From positions 1 to 11,135 of the forward strand of contig DATLFO010000349.1 of the NCBI GenBank assembly GCA_035541035.1: 11,135 bases of DNA. Reading direction: 5' to 3'. Positions 1 to 6,721 of the stretch are shown here, piece by piece. Under the pieces are notes generated by a model. It saw only the letters and a list, made by a program, of their open reading frames with translations, was not told where the DNA came from and ran no database searches. This stretch comes from DASWHR01 sp035541035 (GTDB lineage: Bacteria; Actinomycetota; AC-67). The translations under genes were made by a program, and so were the position numbers. Each line of letters begins with the position of its first letter. Positions within the stretch are counted from its first letter, which is position 1.

Positions 1-542
1 GAGATCGCCAGAACGTTACAGACGTCCGTCGAGGACCACCCTTGCTCGTCGCGCAAGACGATGACCGTGCGCTGCGCGTCCGGCAGCGCCTCGATGGCTT
101 CGCGGATGGCCGCCAGCGCCTCTCCGCCGAGGATCGCTCGCTCCGGCATCACCGGCGGAGCGACCCAGTGGCCCGGATAGCTCGGATCGTCGAGAGGAAG
201 AAACGATGCCGCATCACCATCGTCTTCCGGTTCGATCGAGGAGAAAGGGAGCGTGCGTCGCTCCTTCTTCCCCTTGGTCCGCGCGACGTTCACCAGGATG
301 CGAAAGATCCAGGTCCGCAGGCTCGACCGCTCTTGAAACCGGTCGAGTCCCGCAAGGACGCCCAGCCACGCCTCTTGCACCGCTTCCTCTGCGACGGCGA
401 TCGACGGAACGTAGGCGGAGGCGACGCGCATCATGGTCGAGTGGTATCGATCGATGAGCGCGGCGAAAGCCTGCTCGTCGCCCGCGCGAAGCGCAGCGAC
501 GAGCCCAACTTCTCCGGTGATATCGGCGGCCGCGGATCTCAT
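1..542 (-). CDS. ECF-type RNA polymerase sigma factor, C-terminus cut by window edge
   Basis: Reading leftward from an ATG at 542, 180 codons are visible and the gene runs off the window start. An in-frame TAG lies nine bases upstream of the ATG, so this is the first possible ATG. Sigma region 2 covers roughly residues 25-95, with core-binding and -10 recognition features (EEAVQEAWLGVL, then RSSLRTWIFRILVN, followed by a basic KGKKERR stretch). A linker of about 45 residues rich in Asp and Pro follows. Region 4 begins near residue 140 (AIREAIEALPDAQRTVIVLRD, then the start of a helix-turn-helix, GWSSTDVCNVL). The order and spacing are typical of ECF sigma factors, which redirect RNA polymerase in response to envelope or other external signals. 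An anti-sigma gene, if any, would lie beyond the left edge. The gene diverges from the DivIVA/glycosyltransferase cluster, which is therefore a candidate target; that is inference. The family call is firm and the ECF subgroup is not determined. Confidence 0.9.
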   Translation of the reverse strand, partial: MRSAAADITGEVGLVAALRAGDEQAFAALIDRYHSTMMRVASAYVPSIAVAEEAVQEAWLGVLAGLDRFQERSSLRTWIFRILVNVARTKGKKERRTLPFSSIEPEDDGDAASFLPLDDPSYPGHWVAPPVMPERAILGGEALAAIREAIEALPDAQRTVIVLRDEQGWSSTDVCNVLAI

Positions 543-792
543 TACGGGCTATCTTCGCGGCGACCTTGCCGGTGAAGCAAAGAGGGCCACGGAGACGCGC
601 CGGACATTGATCACCATTTCGACACGTCCCGCACATCCGCGGTGCCGGATTCGCCCGCCCGACCATGTTTTAACACTCCGTGCCCGGGAACATTCCCCTG
701 CGAGCGGGCGACCGGATGCGCCCCCACCAAAGAGAAACCGCCAACACGTGTACCCCGTCTGCCCTCAGACGCACGAAAAGGATTGGACACGC
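543..792. promoter_or_regulatory. Divergent intergenic region between sigma factor and DivIVA-domain gene
   Basis: This 250-base gap holds the promoters for both directions. A small palindrome GGGAA-CA-TTCCC lies at 686-697. The GGAAC inside it (687-691) resembles an ECF-type -35 element reading rightward, and a CGACC sits 17 bases further on. The -10 match is weak, so I do not claim a defined promoter. No convincing small gene is seen here; the open frames are GC-driven shadows of the flanking genes. Confidence 0.4.
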
Positions 793-1326
793 ATGAACGC
801 CGCCACCCCGGACACGATGCGATCGCCTTGGGCGACGATGCATCCCGCCGAGATCGCGGCGCACGAGTTTCCTCGCACCCGCAAGGGATACGACCCGGAT
901 GCCGTGCGCGCCTGGCTTCGCGCGGTCGCCGCCGCCGTCGACACGCTCCAAGGCGAGCTCGCACACGTGCGCGCGGAGCGCGACCGGCTCGAGTCCGTGC
1001 TTCGGCGGGCCGGGGAGGATCCGCCGGCATCGGCGGTGCGCACCGCCCTGATGCAGGCGCGCCTGCGTCGTCGGCCGGGTGGCTACGACCGCGCCGAGGT
1101 CGAAGCGCTCCTTGAGGCGGCCGCCTCCGAGATCGCCCGTTTGGAGACTCGCTCCGCCGTGCTAGAAGCCGAAGCGGCTCGCAGCCGCGACGCTGCTCTG
1201 CGTGAAGCTGCGCTCACGGATGCCGTCGCCCAGCTCCAAGCCGAGATCACATCGATTCGGTCGCGGCTTCCCTCGGTCACGTCGCCGGCACCCGGGTCGC
1301 TCAACGGCATCGGTCCGCTGCTATGA
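793..1326 (+). CDS. Coiled-coil protein with two DivIVA-type motifs
   Basis: This 177-residue protein starts at ATG 793, with AAGGA about ten bases upstream. Residues 18-52 match the DivIVA N-terminal domain: IAAHEF, then KGYDPDAVRAWL, the membrane-binding and coiled-coil nucleation pattern. A second copy at about residues 85-118 (RPGGYDRAEVEALL) repeats the GYD-x-x-x-V core. Between and after the two copies are charged heptad-like stretches (residues 52-72 and 118-160) likely to form coiled coils. The tail (160-177) is low in charge and probably disordered. DivIVA-family proteins gather at curved membrane such as poles and septa and recruit wall enzymes. Short DivIVA-domain proteins like this one are usually accessory rather than the main polar scaffold. 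Its stop overlaps the glycosyltransferase start (ATGA at 1323-1326), implying coupled translation. I infer it positions or regulates that synthase. No transmembrane segment or enzyme motif is present. Confidence 0.85.
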   Translation: MNAATPDTMRSPWATMHPAEIAAHEFPRTRKGYDPDAVRAWLRAVAAAVDTLQGELAHVRAERDRLESVLRRAGEDPPASAVRTALMQARLRRRPGGYDRAEVEALLEAAASEIARLETRSAVLEAEAARSRDAALREAALTDAVAQLQAEITSIRSRLPSVTSPAPGSLNGIGPLL

Positions 1327-2882
1327 GCACGCTTCCGGCCGTCGTCTGCGCCGGAGGTTCCGGCCCCGAACGCGTCCACGCAACGCTCGCATCGGCCGCC
1401 GGAGACCACGCGCTCTGCGTCACGTCCTCGATCGAGGAGGACGGAGCCGCCGCCGGGCTGGCCCGCGTTCTCCGGCTGGAACCGTGGCCGGGCCCCCATC
1501 GGGCCTTGGAGCAGGCGGTCGACGAGGTGGCCGGCGAGCCCGTCGCCCTCCTCGCGAGCGGCACCACACTCCGGAGGAATGCGCTCCGGCGCGCCGGCGA
1601 ATTGCTCGGCCGCGGCACCGCGGTCGTGGTGCTCGCCGAGACACGACGCAAGGCGCGAGCGCTGCAACGCCGGATCCGCCTTTACCCGCGAGCGACCTTC
1701 CAGCCGGGTTCCGGTGTGGTGCTGTCGGCCGAGGCCGCACCCGTGCTTCGCGAGCGCGGGTGGCTGCAGCCGGATGCGACGTTGACGGTCGCAGACATCG
1801 AGGCGATCGCCGGCCCGATTCGCGTGCTCGGTGCCGCCATTCACCCCGCCCCGCCGCGTGCCCTGGAGCACATGACCGTTACGGTCCTGATTCCCGCCTA
1901 CAACGAGGAAGCATGGATCGGGGACACGCTTCGCTCGTTGGAACAGCAGACCCGCCGGCCCGACCGCGTCGTCGTCGTCGATGACGGCTCCACCGATCGC
2001 ACGGGCGTCATCGCGGCCGCGCTGGGCGCCCGCGTGCTGCGGCCGCCCAGGAAGCAAGGGCAGAAAGCGACGGCGCTGAACTACGGGCTCGCCCACATCG
2101 ACACCGACGCGGTGATCGTGCTCGACGCGGACACGCTATTCCACCCCGAGGCGGTCGAGCACCTCATGGTCGAGCTCGAACGCGGAACGGACGCGACATG
2201 CGGCGCGGTGCTGCCGATGAACGAGCGGGGCATCTGGGCGCGCGGCCGCGCGATCGAGTATTCGGTCGCGATGCGCATCCACAAGCGGATCCAACGCGGC
2301 CTCGGCTCCGTCTTTGTTCTTTCCGGCTGCATCTCGGCCTTCCGGACCGAGGCGCTCCGCACGATCGGCGGGTTCTCCGAGCGGACGATCACCGACGACG
2401 TGGACGCGACCTGGTCGCTGCTGACGCGCCGCTTCTCGGTCTCCTATACACCGGAAGCGATCTCCTACACGGTGGAGCCTCCGAACTGGCAGATTTATAA
2501 GGCGCAGATGCGCCGGTGGGCAGGCGCGCTGTTCCAAACCCTGCCGTACCACGTCAAACGCCTGCATAAGAAGCCATCGCTCGCGCTGGTCGTCGGCGCG
2601 GCCATGTGGGACGTGGTGACGGTGCCGATCTTCTTCGTGAGCACGGCCGTGATGATCGCGACGGGCCACGCCCGCGCCTCGGCGATGATCGGGCTTTGGG
2701 CAGCGGCGGCGATGACGGTGACACTGGTCGCGTCGATCTCGGTGATCGGAGTGCGCCGCACGCTCAAATCGTTCCCCGCGTCGCTGCTGATGCTGTGGAC
2801 CAACCTCTACTTCTTCTTCGAAGCGCTCGTTCGGGAATGGGTGCTGCGCCGGCGCAGCCTCGCATGGGTCAAGGGACACTGA
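1323..2882 (+). CDS. Membrane family 2 polysaccharide synthase with degenerate N-terminal GT-A copy
   Basis: The protein has 519 residues. Residues 185-400 form a complete family 2 glycosyltransferase (GT-A) domain: LIPAYNEE (189-196), DDGSTD (220-225), the metal-binding DAD (268-270), SGC (334-336), TDD (357-359) holding the expected catalytic base, and QMRRW (395-399), the Q-x-x-R-W signature of processive synthases. About three hydrophobic segments follow (418-448, 452-476, 484-505). This layout resembles NodC, PgaC/IcaA and hyaluronan synthases, which polymerise sugars at the inner membrane and extrude the chain. The polymer cannot be read from sequence. Residues 1-170 align in order with the catalytic domain but have lost its motifs (A-S-G for DAD, no DDGSTD, no TDD), so they look like a decayed internal duplication. 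The start at ATG 1323 overlaps the upstream stop. An internal ATG at 1872 (residue 184) would give a protein of ordinary length. The synthase call is strong, and the pseudo-domain call is my own alignment by eye. Confidence 0.9.
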   Translation: MSTLPAVVCAGGSGPERVHATLASAAGDHALCVTSSIEEDGAAAGLARVLRLEPWPGPHRALEQAVDEVAGEPVALLASGTTLRRNALRRAGELLGRGTAVVVLAETRRKARALQRRIRLYPRATFQPGSGVVLSAEAAPVLRERGWLQPDATLTVADIEAIAGPIRVLGAAIHPAPPRALEHMTVTVLIPAYNEEAWIGDTLRSLEQQTRRPDRVVVVDDGSTDRTGVIAAALGARVLRPPRKQGQKATALNYGLAHIDTDAVIVLDADTLFHPEAVEHLMVELERGTDATCGAVLPMNERGIWARGRAIEYSVAMRIHKRIQRGLGSVFVLSGCISAFRTEALRTIGGFSERTITDDVDATWSLLTRRFSVSYTPEAISYTVEPPNWQIYKAQMRRWAGALFQTLPYHVKRLHKKPSLALVVGAAMWDVVTVPIFFVSTAVMIATGHARASAMIGLWAAAAMTVTLVASISVIGVRRTLKSFPASLLMLWTNLYFFFEALVREWVLRRRSLAWVKGH

Positions 2883-2899
2883 AAGAGGAGGAACGAAGC

Positions 2900-3130
2900 A
2901 TGTACACGGGAGCAGGATCGTTTTCGGGAGCAGGCAGCGGTACGACCGCAGTCATGGGCGTTCGTTTCGCGAAGGGGCTCGCCGTCACCGGAATCGCGAT
3001 GGCCAAGGTGGCCTGGATCGCGCTGGCCGGGATTGTGGCTCTGATTGCCGGCGTCATGACGCTCGGCCGCGGTCACCGGCTCGTCGCCGGCAGGACTTTG
3101 GAGACGGGCGAGGGCCCGCGAATGTCCTAG
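2900..3130 (+). CDS. Small membrane peptide with LAVTG sorting-like motif
   Basis: This 76-residue protein starts at ATG 2900, with a strong GAGGAGG ribosome site nine bases upstream. It begins 17 bases after the synthase stop, so it is almost certainly in the same transcript. The N-terminus is Gly/Ser/Thr-rich (residues 3-17). LAVTG stands at 27-31, followed at once by a hydrophobic stretch (32-55) and then basic residues (GRGHR, 56-60). That order, LAxTG then membrane span then positive charge, is the pattern recognised by class E sortases of Actinobacteria. Against this, there is no classical signal peptide ahead of the motif, and a 16-residue tail follows the basic cluster. It could equally be a simple single-pass partner of the synthase. 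I do not recognise a named family. The stop codon lies in the loop of the terminator hairpin. Confidence 0.75.
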   Translation: MYTGAGSFSGAGSGTTAVMGVRFAKGLAVTGIAMAKVAWIALAGIVALIAGVMTLGRGHRLVAGRTLETGEGPRMS

Positions 3131-3157
3131 GCGCGGGCCCTCGCACGCTCGTTTCTT
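3108..3157 (+). terminator. Strong stem-loop terminator of the DivIVA/synthase cluster
   Basis: A perfect 13-bp inverted repeat, GCGAGGGCCCGCG at 3108-3120 and CGCGGGCCCTCGC at 3132-3144, encloses an 11-base loop. A T-rich stretch, GTTTCTT, follows at 3151-3157. The left arm lies inside the last codons of the small peptide gene and its TAG stop (3128-3130) lies in the loop. The gene on the other strand ends at 3157, so the hairpin may also stop transcription from the right, although no T-run follows in that direction. Confidence 0.8.
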
Positions 3158-4494
3158 CAACGCTTCAGATAGACGTTCGAGGCGGCTGCGTTGCCGGCCG
3201 CATCAAGCACGCGAACCGTGAACAGATGCCTGCCTCGAGGGAGCGACGACGTTGGCACGGTGAAGTTGCCCCGCCCGGTCGTGTCCGCGTAGGTGAGCTT
3301 ACCGTTCACGTAGAGCTCCGCCCGCGCGACTCCGACGTTGTCGGACGCGGTGTAGGTGATCGTCTGCGAGGGAAGCGACAGATGCGCGTTCGGCTTCGGG
3401 GACGTGATGGCAACCGACGGGGCCGTCGTGTCCGCCGGAGCCGGCGCCGGCGGGGCGGTGCCGCTCCCGAACGCATTACGCGTCCCGGTCCAGACACCGG
3501 CATCCTCACGGCCGAGCCGCCAGAACACCACGCCGCGCAGCCCGTGCTTGGTCACCGAACCGAGTCGCATGTCGGTCGATCGCCGGTCGGCGAACCAGAC
3601 CGTGTGCGTAACCCCGGCAGCGTCGCGGTACGTGAACCACGGTTCCTGGTCCGTCGAGGACCACTGGAGCGTTGGCTGGTGCTTCGCGATGAGCGCTTGA
3701 ACCTGCTCGTAGGTCACGCCGTTGCCCTGCTTGCCCACCCAGTCGTAGCCGTAGAGCGGCAACCCGAGCTGGACCTTGGACGGCGTGATGGTCTTGGCTG
3801 CGAACGCGGCGACGGCGTCGACCCACGAGGCCGGGGCGATGGGCCCGGCTTCACTTGTGGCCCAATGGTAGTCGTAGGCCATGATGCGCACGCGGTCGGA
3901 GGCCGCGCCGATCGCGACATAGTCCTGCGCCTGAGGGCCGTCCCAGGTGCCCGGCTCCGACGTCTTGGGGTGCACCGTCACGCTCAGCAGCTTTCCGGCG
4001 GCGCGCATGGCGGCGCCGAGCTCGCCGACGAAGGAAGTGAAGTTCGCGCGGTCACCCGCGGCGAGCCCTTCGTAGTCGATGTCGAATCCGTCGTAGCCCT
4101 GGCTCGTGGTCAATGACACCAAGGCTTGCACGTGTGCGGCGCGCCGGCCGGAATCGCCGATGACGGCCGCGACACGATCACGGTCGAACTCGTTGCTGAT
4201 GGTGGGCAGGATCAGCGCGCCGGCACCCTTGATAGCGTCCCTGACCGTGGCGGAGCCCGCACCCGAGTACGCCTCGACCGCCCCCGACGGCGCGAGGCGA
4301 TACCAGAACGGCGAGACTTCCCCGAACTGGTCGCCGTTGGACTTGATCGCATCGAGCCCGCGATCGTGATCCCAATAGGGGAGCCAGGCCGCGACTGAGC
4401 GAGAACCGGTCGCTGCCGCCGGAGCCGGGAGCATGCCGGCAAGCAAGACGATGGGCATGACGGCAAGAGTTAGGAACCTTCGAGTGACAGTCAT
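3157..4494 (-). CDS. Secreted GH18-family glycoside hydrolase with C-terminal Ig-like domain
   Basis: The protein has 445 residues from ATG 4494. The frame stays open about 90 codons further upstream, but a clear signal peptide starts at this ATG (basic RR at 5-6, hydrophobic core 8-22, cleavage after APAAA near residue 28). A G-rich tract sits just before the ATG. Residues 34-340 form a GH18 TIM barrel. The catalytic DGFDIDYE is at 135-142, with Glu142 as acid/base and all three Asp of the motif present. IMAYDYHW (205-211) and VVFWRLGREDAG (322-333) are further barrel strands. The general shape is closest to the YaaH/SleL-like and chitinase-like branch acting on N-acetylglucosamine-containing chains. 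A Pro/Ala linker (about 345-358) leads to an Ig-like domain (359-445, ITSPKPNAHL, ASDNVGVARAELYVNG, VLDAAGN) that probably binds surface or substrate. It converges on the synthase cluster, so it may trim that polymer or peptidoglycan; the substrate is unproven. Confidence 0.92.
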   Translation of the reverse strand: MTVTRRFLTLAVMPIVLLAGMLPAPAAATGSRSVAAWLPYWDHDRGLDAIKSNGDQFGEVSPFWYRLAPSGAVEAYSGAGSATVRDAIKGAGALILPTISNEFDRDRVAAVIGDSGRRAAHVQALVSLTTSQGYDGFDIDYEGLAAGDRANFTSFVGELGAAMRAAGKLLSVTVHPKTSEPGTWDGPQAQDYVAIGAASDRVRIMAYDYHWATSEAGPIAPASWVDAVAAFAAKTITPSKVQLGLPLYGYDWVGKQGNGVTYEQVQALIAKHQPTLQWSSTDQEPWFTYRDAAGVTHTVWFADRRSTDMRLGSVTKHGLRGVVFWRLGREDAGVWTGTRNAFGSGTAPPAPAPADTTAPSVAITSPKPNAHLSLPSQTITYTASDNVGVARAELYVNGKLTYADTTGRGNFTVPTSSLPRGRHLFTVRVLDAAGNAAASNVYLKR

Positions 4495-4507
4495 AATCCC
4501 CCCACTC

Positions 4508-4575
4508 GGCTGCAGCCCCTTGCAGCCTTGAGCGTGACAACAAAATACTTTAGATCGACTCCAGAAGGTTTTAAA
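4508..4575 (-). promoter_or_regulatory. Possible leader and weak promoter elements of the GH18 gene
   Basis: Reading leftward, TTTAAA (4570-4575) and TAAAGT (4547-4552) are separated by 17 bases and could be weak -35 and -10 elements. Nearer the start codon is the perfect palindrome GGCTGCAGCC (4508-4517), with a second TGCAGCC at 4521-4527. Neither promoter box is a good consensus match, so this is a suggestion only. Confidence 0.25.
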
Positions 4576-4576
4576 C

Positions 4577-4600
4577 GCCGAAACAAGCAATTGTTTCGGC
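4577..4600. repeat. Perfect 10-bp inverted repeat with GCAA loop in AT-rich intergenic DNA
   Basis: GCCGAAACAA (4577-4586) and TTGTTTCGGC (4591-4600) are exact reverse complements around GCAA. It lies just upstream of the possible GH18 -35 element and between divergent genes, so it could be a regulator operator. As rightward RNA it would form a hairpin with a GNRA tetraloop. The surrounding DNA is much richer in A and T than the genes beside it. Confidence 0.7.
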
Positions 4601-4603
4601 AAA

Positions 4604-4641
4604 AGCAAGCCTTTTTCCGCTTCGATCCCGAAGTGCTTGCT
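4604..4641. repeat. Nested inverted repeats beside the operator-like palindrome
   Basis: AGCAAGC (4604-4610) pairs with GCTTGCT (4635-4641). Inside this, CTTCG (4620-4624) pairs with CGAAG (4629-4633) around ATCC. Together with the palindrome immediately to the left, this makes a row of stem-loops across about 65 bases. It may be a regulatory DNA region or a structured leader. I recognise no riboswitch class. Confidence 0.45.
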
Positions 4642-4663
4642 GTATCCCTGGTAAATAGGGCAT

Positions 4664-5938
4664 GTGACCGTGCGCCCGGAGAAGCCGACGAGCCCATCGC
4701 TCAATGCGGTGACCCTCGATGATTTGCGCAGAAGCGAGCGGTTGATGCTCGGCGTACGGGCCACGGCGATCCCGTGGGCGTTGTTGCAGATACTGACCTA
4801 CACGACACTGCCCTATCCGGACGGGGTCAAGGGTGCGGGGTTGATCATCGTGGCGGGGCTCGCGGCCGCGGTCGCGATGAGCAGGATGCTGCTTCCGCGC
4901 GCACGCACCCATGCCGCGGTGCTATCGCTGGGCATCACGGGCCTGGCCGCGGACATTATGGTGGTCTCCGGCTTCGCATGGCTGTTCGCCTTCGATCAGG
5001 AGTCGGCGCTCTGGGCGATCCTTCTCATCATCCCGCTCGAAGGCGCGATCCGATTCCAGCTCCGGGGCGCGTTGTGGACATGGACGGCGGTGACGATCCT
5101 GTACATCGCCCGCGAGGTCTGGGGAAGCGACCGCTACGGCTACCGCCTCCAGTGGGACAGCGTGACGTTCCGGATGGGCATCGGGCTGATGATCGCGCTC
5201 GTCGCCGGCCTGATGGCGCGAGATCTGGTGCGGCAGCGCGCGCAGCTGCGCCGGGTGAACGAGGAGCTCCGCCGCACGGACGCGATCCGCTCGGCGCTCG
5301 TTACCACGCTCGCACACGACGTGCGCAACCCACTGACGGCGATCCGAGGGACGTTCTCGGTTCTTCGCCGAAGCGAGCTCGATCCCCGTCTCGCGGAGCT
5401 GGTGAACCTGACCGACCGGTCCGCCGCGCGACTCGAGCGGCTCTCCCTCGGCCTGCTCGACCTGGCGCGCCTCGAGCAAGGGCGGCTCGACCTGAATTTT
5501 CGGTCCGTGCGCGTCACCGACGCCGTTGGGTCCGCCGTGCGATTCGCCGATCCGGACGGCGCCGTCGAGTCGGTCACCGACCCCACGCTCACCGTCCGGG
5601 CCGATCCGGACCGGCTCGAGCAGGTGCTGGTGAACTTGATCACCAACGCCCTGCGGTACGGGGACCCGCCGGTGACCGTCTCCGCCGAAGCGGCCGGAGA
5701 AAAGGTGCGGATTCGGGTTCGCGACCGCGGCGCGGGAGTGTCTCCGGCGGAGCGGGATCACCTGTTCGAGCCGTTCCGTCCGCGGGAAGCGAAAGGCTCG
5801 GTCGGGTTCGGGCTCACGATCGTCAAGGCGCTGACCGAGGCGTCTGGCGGACGGGTCTTTTACGAGGATGCCGAGCCGGGCGCAGCGTTCGTCGTCGAGC
5901 TCCCGGCCGGCGGCGGCGTTAGCGCTTCGAGCTCTTGA
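4664..5938 (+). CDS. Membrane sensor histidine kinase, no adjacent response regulator
   Basis: The protein has up to 424 residues. The first start is GTG 4664, but the AGGG at 4657-4660 is better spaced for the in-frame GTG at 4670, which would remove two residues. Residues 30-185 hold about five hydrophobic segments (roughly 35-50, 57-77, 84-108, 115-145, 168-186) with no large extracellular loop, so the sensor probably detects a signal in or near the membrane. A signalling helix (187-210) leads to the dimerisation domain with the H-box LAHDVRNPLTAIRG, phospho-acceptor His218. The ATPase domain has the N-box LVNLITNAL (322-330), G1 DRGAGV (354-359), F-box LFEPF (367-371) and G2 GFGLTIVK (381-388), so it looks active. 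No response regulator lies within the window, making it an orphan here. It diverges from the GH18 gene across the repeat-rich region. The signal is unknown. Confidence 0.9.
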   Translation: MTVRPEKPTSPSLNAVTLDDLRRSERLMLGVRATAIPWALLQILTYTTLPYPDGVKGAGLIIVAGLAAAVAMSRMLLPRARTHAAVLSLGITGLAADIMVVSGFAWLFAFDQESALWAILLIIPLEGAIRFQLRGALWTWTAVTILYIAREVWGSDRYGYRLQWDSVTFRMGIGLMIALVAGLMARDLVRQRAQLRRVNEELRRTDAIRSALVTTLAHDVRNPLTAIRGTFSVLRRSELDPRLAELVNLTDRSAARLERLSLGLLDLARLEQGRLDLNFRSVRVTDAVGSAVRFADPDGAVESVTDPTLTVRADPDRLEQVLVNLITNALRYGDPPVTVSAEAAGEKVRIRVRDRGAGVSPAERDHLFEPFRPREAKGSVGFGLTIVKALTEASGGRVFYEDAEPGAAFVVELPAGGGVSASSS

Positions 5939-6542
5939 CGCCCTTGTAGAAGAACCGGGCTCCGAGCCCCACCACGAGAAGGCCAAGCATGATCCAACCG
6001 AAGCGCGACAGGATGCGTTCGATCAGGTCGATCTGCTCACCGAGGACGAAGCCCAGCACGCCCACACCGGCCGCCCACACCGCGATGGCCGGAACGTCCC
6101 AGGCCAGGAACCGGCGAAAGGGCATGCGGCCCGCACCGGCCGCGAACGGCACGAAGGCGCCCGCCGCGGTGGCATATCGGCCGATCGCAACCGTCCATCC
6201 CCCCTTGTCGTGAAAGTGCTCCTTCACCTGTGAGAGCTTCTCGCTCATCCGGTCGCCGTACGGCAGCCGCTTGATCAGCGACTCGCCGTAGCGACGTCCG
6301 AGCCAGAAGCCGGTGGACTCCCCGACCAGCGCCGCGAAGAATCCGATAAGAATGACGGGAACGATCTCCAAGTCTCCGCGAGACGCATAGATCGCGCCGA
6401 GCGCGAGCGTGACCTCTCCCGGCACCACGAGCCCCAGAAGGATCGATCGCTCGAGCAGAACCGCCGTCGCGATGATCGGGTAGCCCGCCGTCTGAAACAC
6501 AGGGCCGAACCAGGTGATGATCTCTTCGATGAGCGCCATCAT
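5919..6542 (-). CDS. DedA-family membrane protein (SNARE-associated/VTT domain)
   Basis: The protein has 207 residues from ATG 6542, chosen because AAGGTGG stands six bases upstream; an adjacent ATG at 6539 is also possible. Hydrophobic segments at about 5-30, 33-53, 60-80, 117-139, 146-168 and 180-198 include the re-entrant-loop features of the DedA family: ER at 31-32 with PGE (41-43), GESTGFWLGRRYG (74-86), and GRYATAAGAFVPFAAG (121-136) with the conserved Arg122. Some DedA proteins are known to recycle undecaprenyl phosphate, the lipid carrier for wall and surface polymers, across the membrane, and others affect proton balance. Which applies here cannot be told from sequence. Its last codons overlap the kinase 3' end by 20 bases on the opposite strand. 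Upstream is a divergent promoter region shared with the next small gene. Confidence 0.9.
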   Translation of the reverse strand: MMALIEEIITWFGPVFQTAGYPIIATAVLLERSILLGLVVPGEVTLALGAIYASRGDLEIVPVILIGFFAALVGESTGFWLGRRYGESLIKRLPYGDRMSEKLSQVKEHFHDKGGWTVAIGRYATAAGAFVPFAAGAGRMPFRRFLAWDVPAIAVWAAGVGVLGFVLGEQIDLIERILSRFGWIMLGLLVVGLGARFFYKGVKSSKR

Positions 6543-6721
6543 TCGGTACCACCTTACCCCGCATCGTGGGATGCTCCCTTCGCGATAGCAAGCCGCCCGT
6601 GTCGAATGAATCATTTCGACCACGCGGCGTTCCACCTTTGGTTATCGACTTCCCTCGGCCACGATGGGATCCTCGTCGGGTCTTCACCGGCGGCGGTGAA
6701 GCGTCCACGAGGGAGGCAGCG

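Noticed and set aside
433..792. Upstream extension of the DivIVA-domain protein to an ATG at 433.
   Set aside because: It would overlap the sigma factor on the other strand. The extra residues show no domain, and the ATG at 793 starts just ahead of the DivIVA motif.
1202..1984. Long Arg-rich open frames overlapping the DivIVA and synthase genes.
   Set aside because: They are Arg/Pro/Gly-rich shadow translations with no motif, and the real frames hold clear domains.
4577..4616. Hairpin followed by CTTTTT read as a rightward terminator.
   Set aside because: No rightward gene ends upstream of it; the region is between divergent genes. A role as operator or leader fits better.
4495..4764. N-terminal extension of the GH18 gene through 90 further codons.
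   Set aside because: It would bury the signal peptide, cross the repeat-rich leader and overlap the kinase N-terminus. The ATG at 4494 gives a normal secreted protein.
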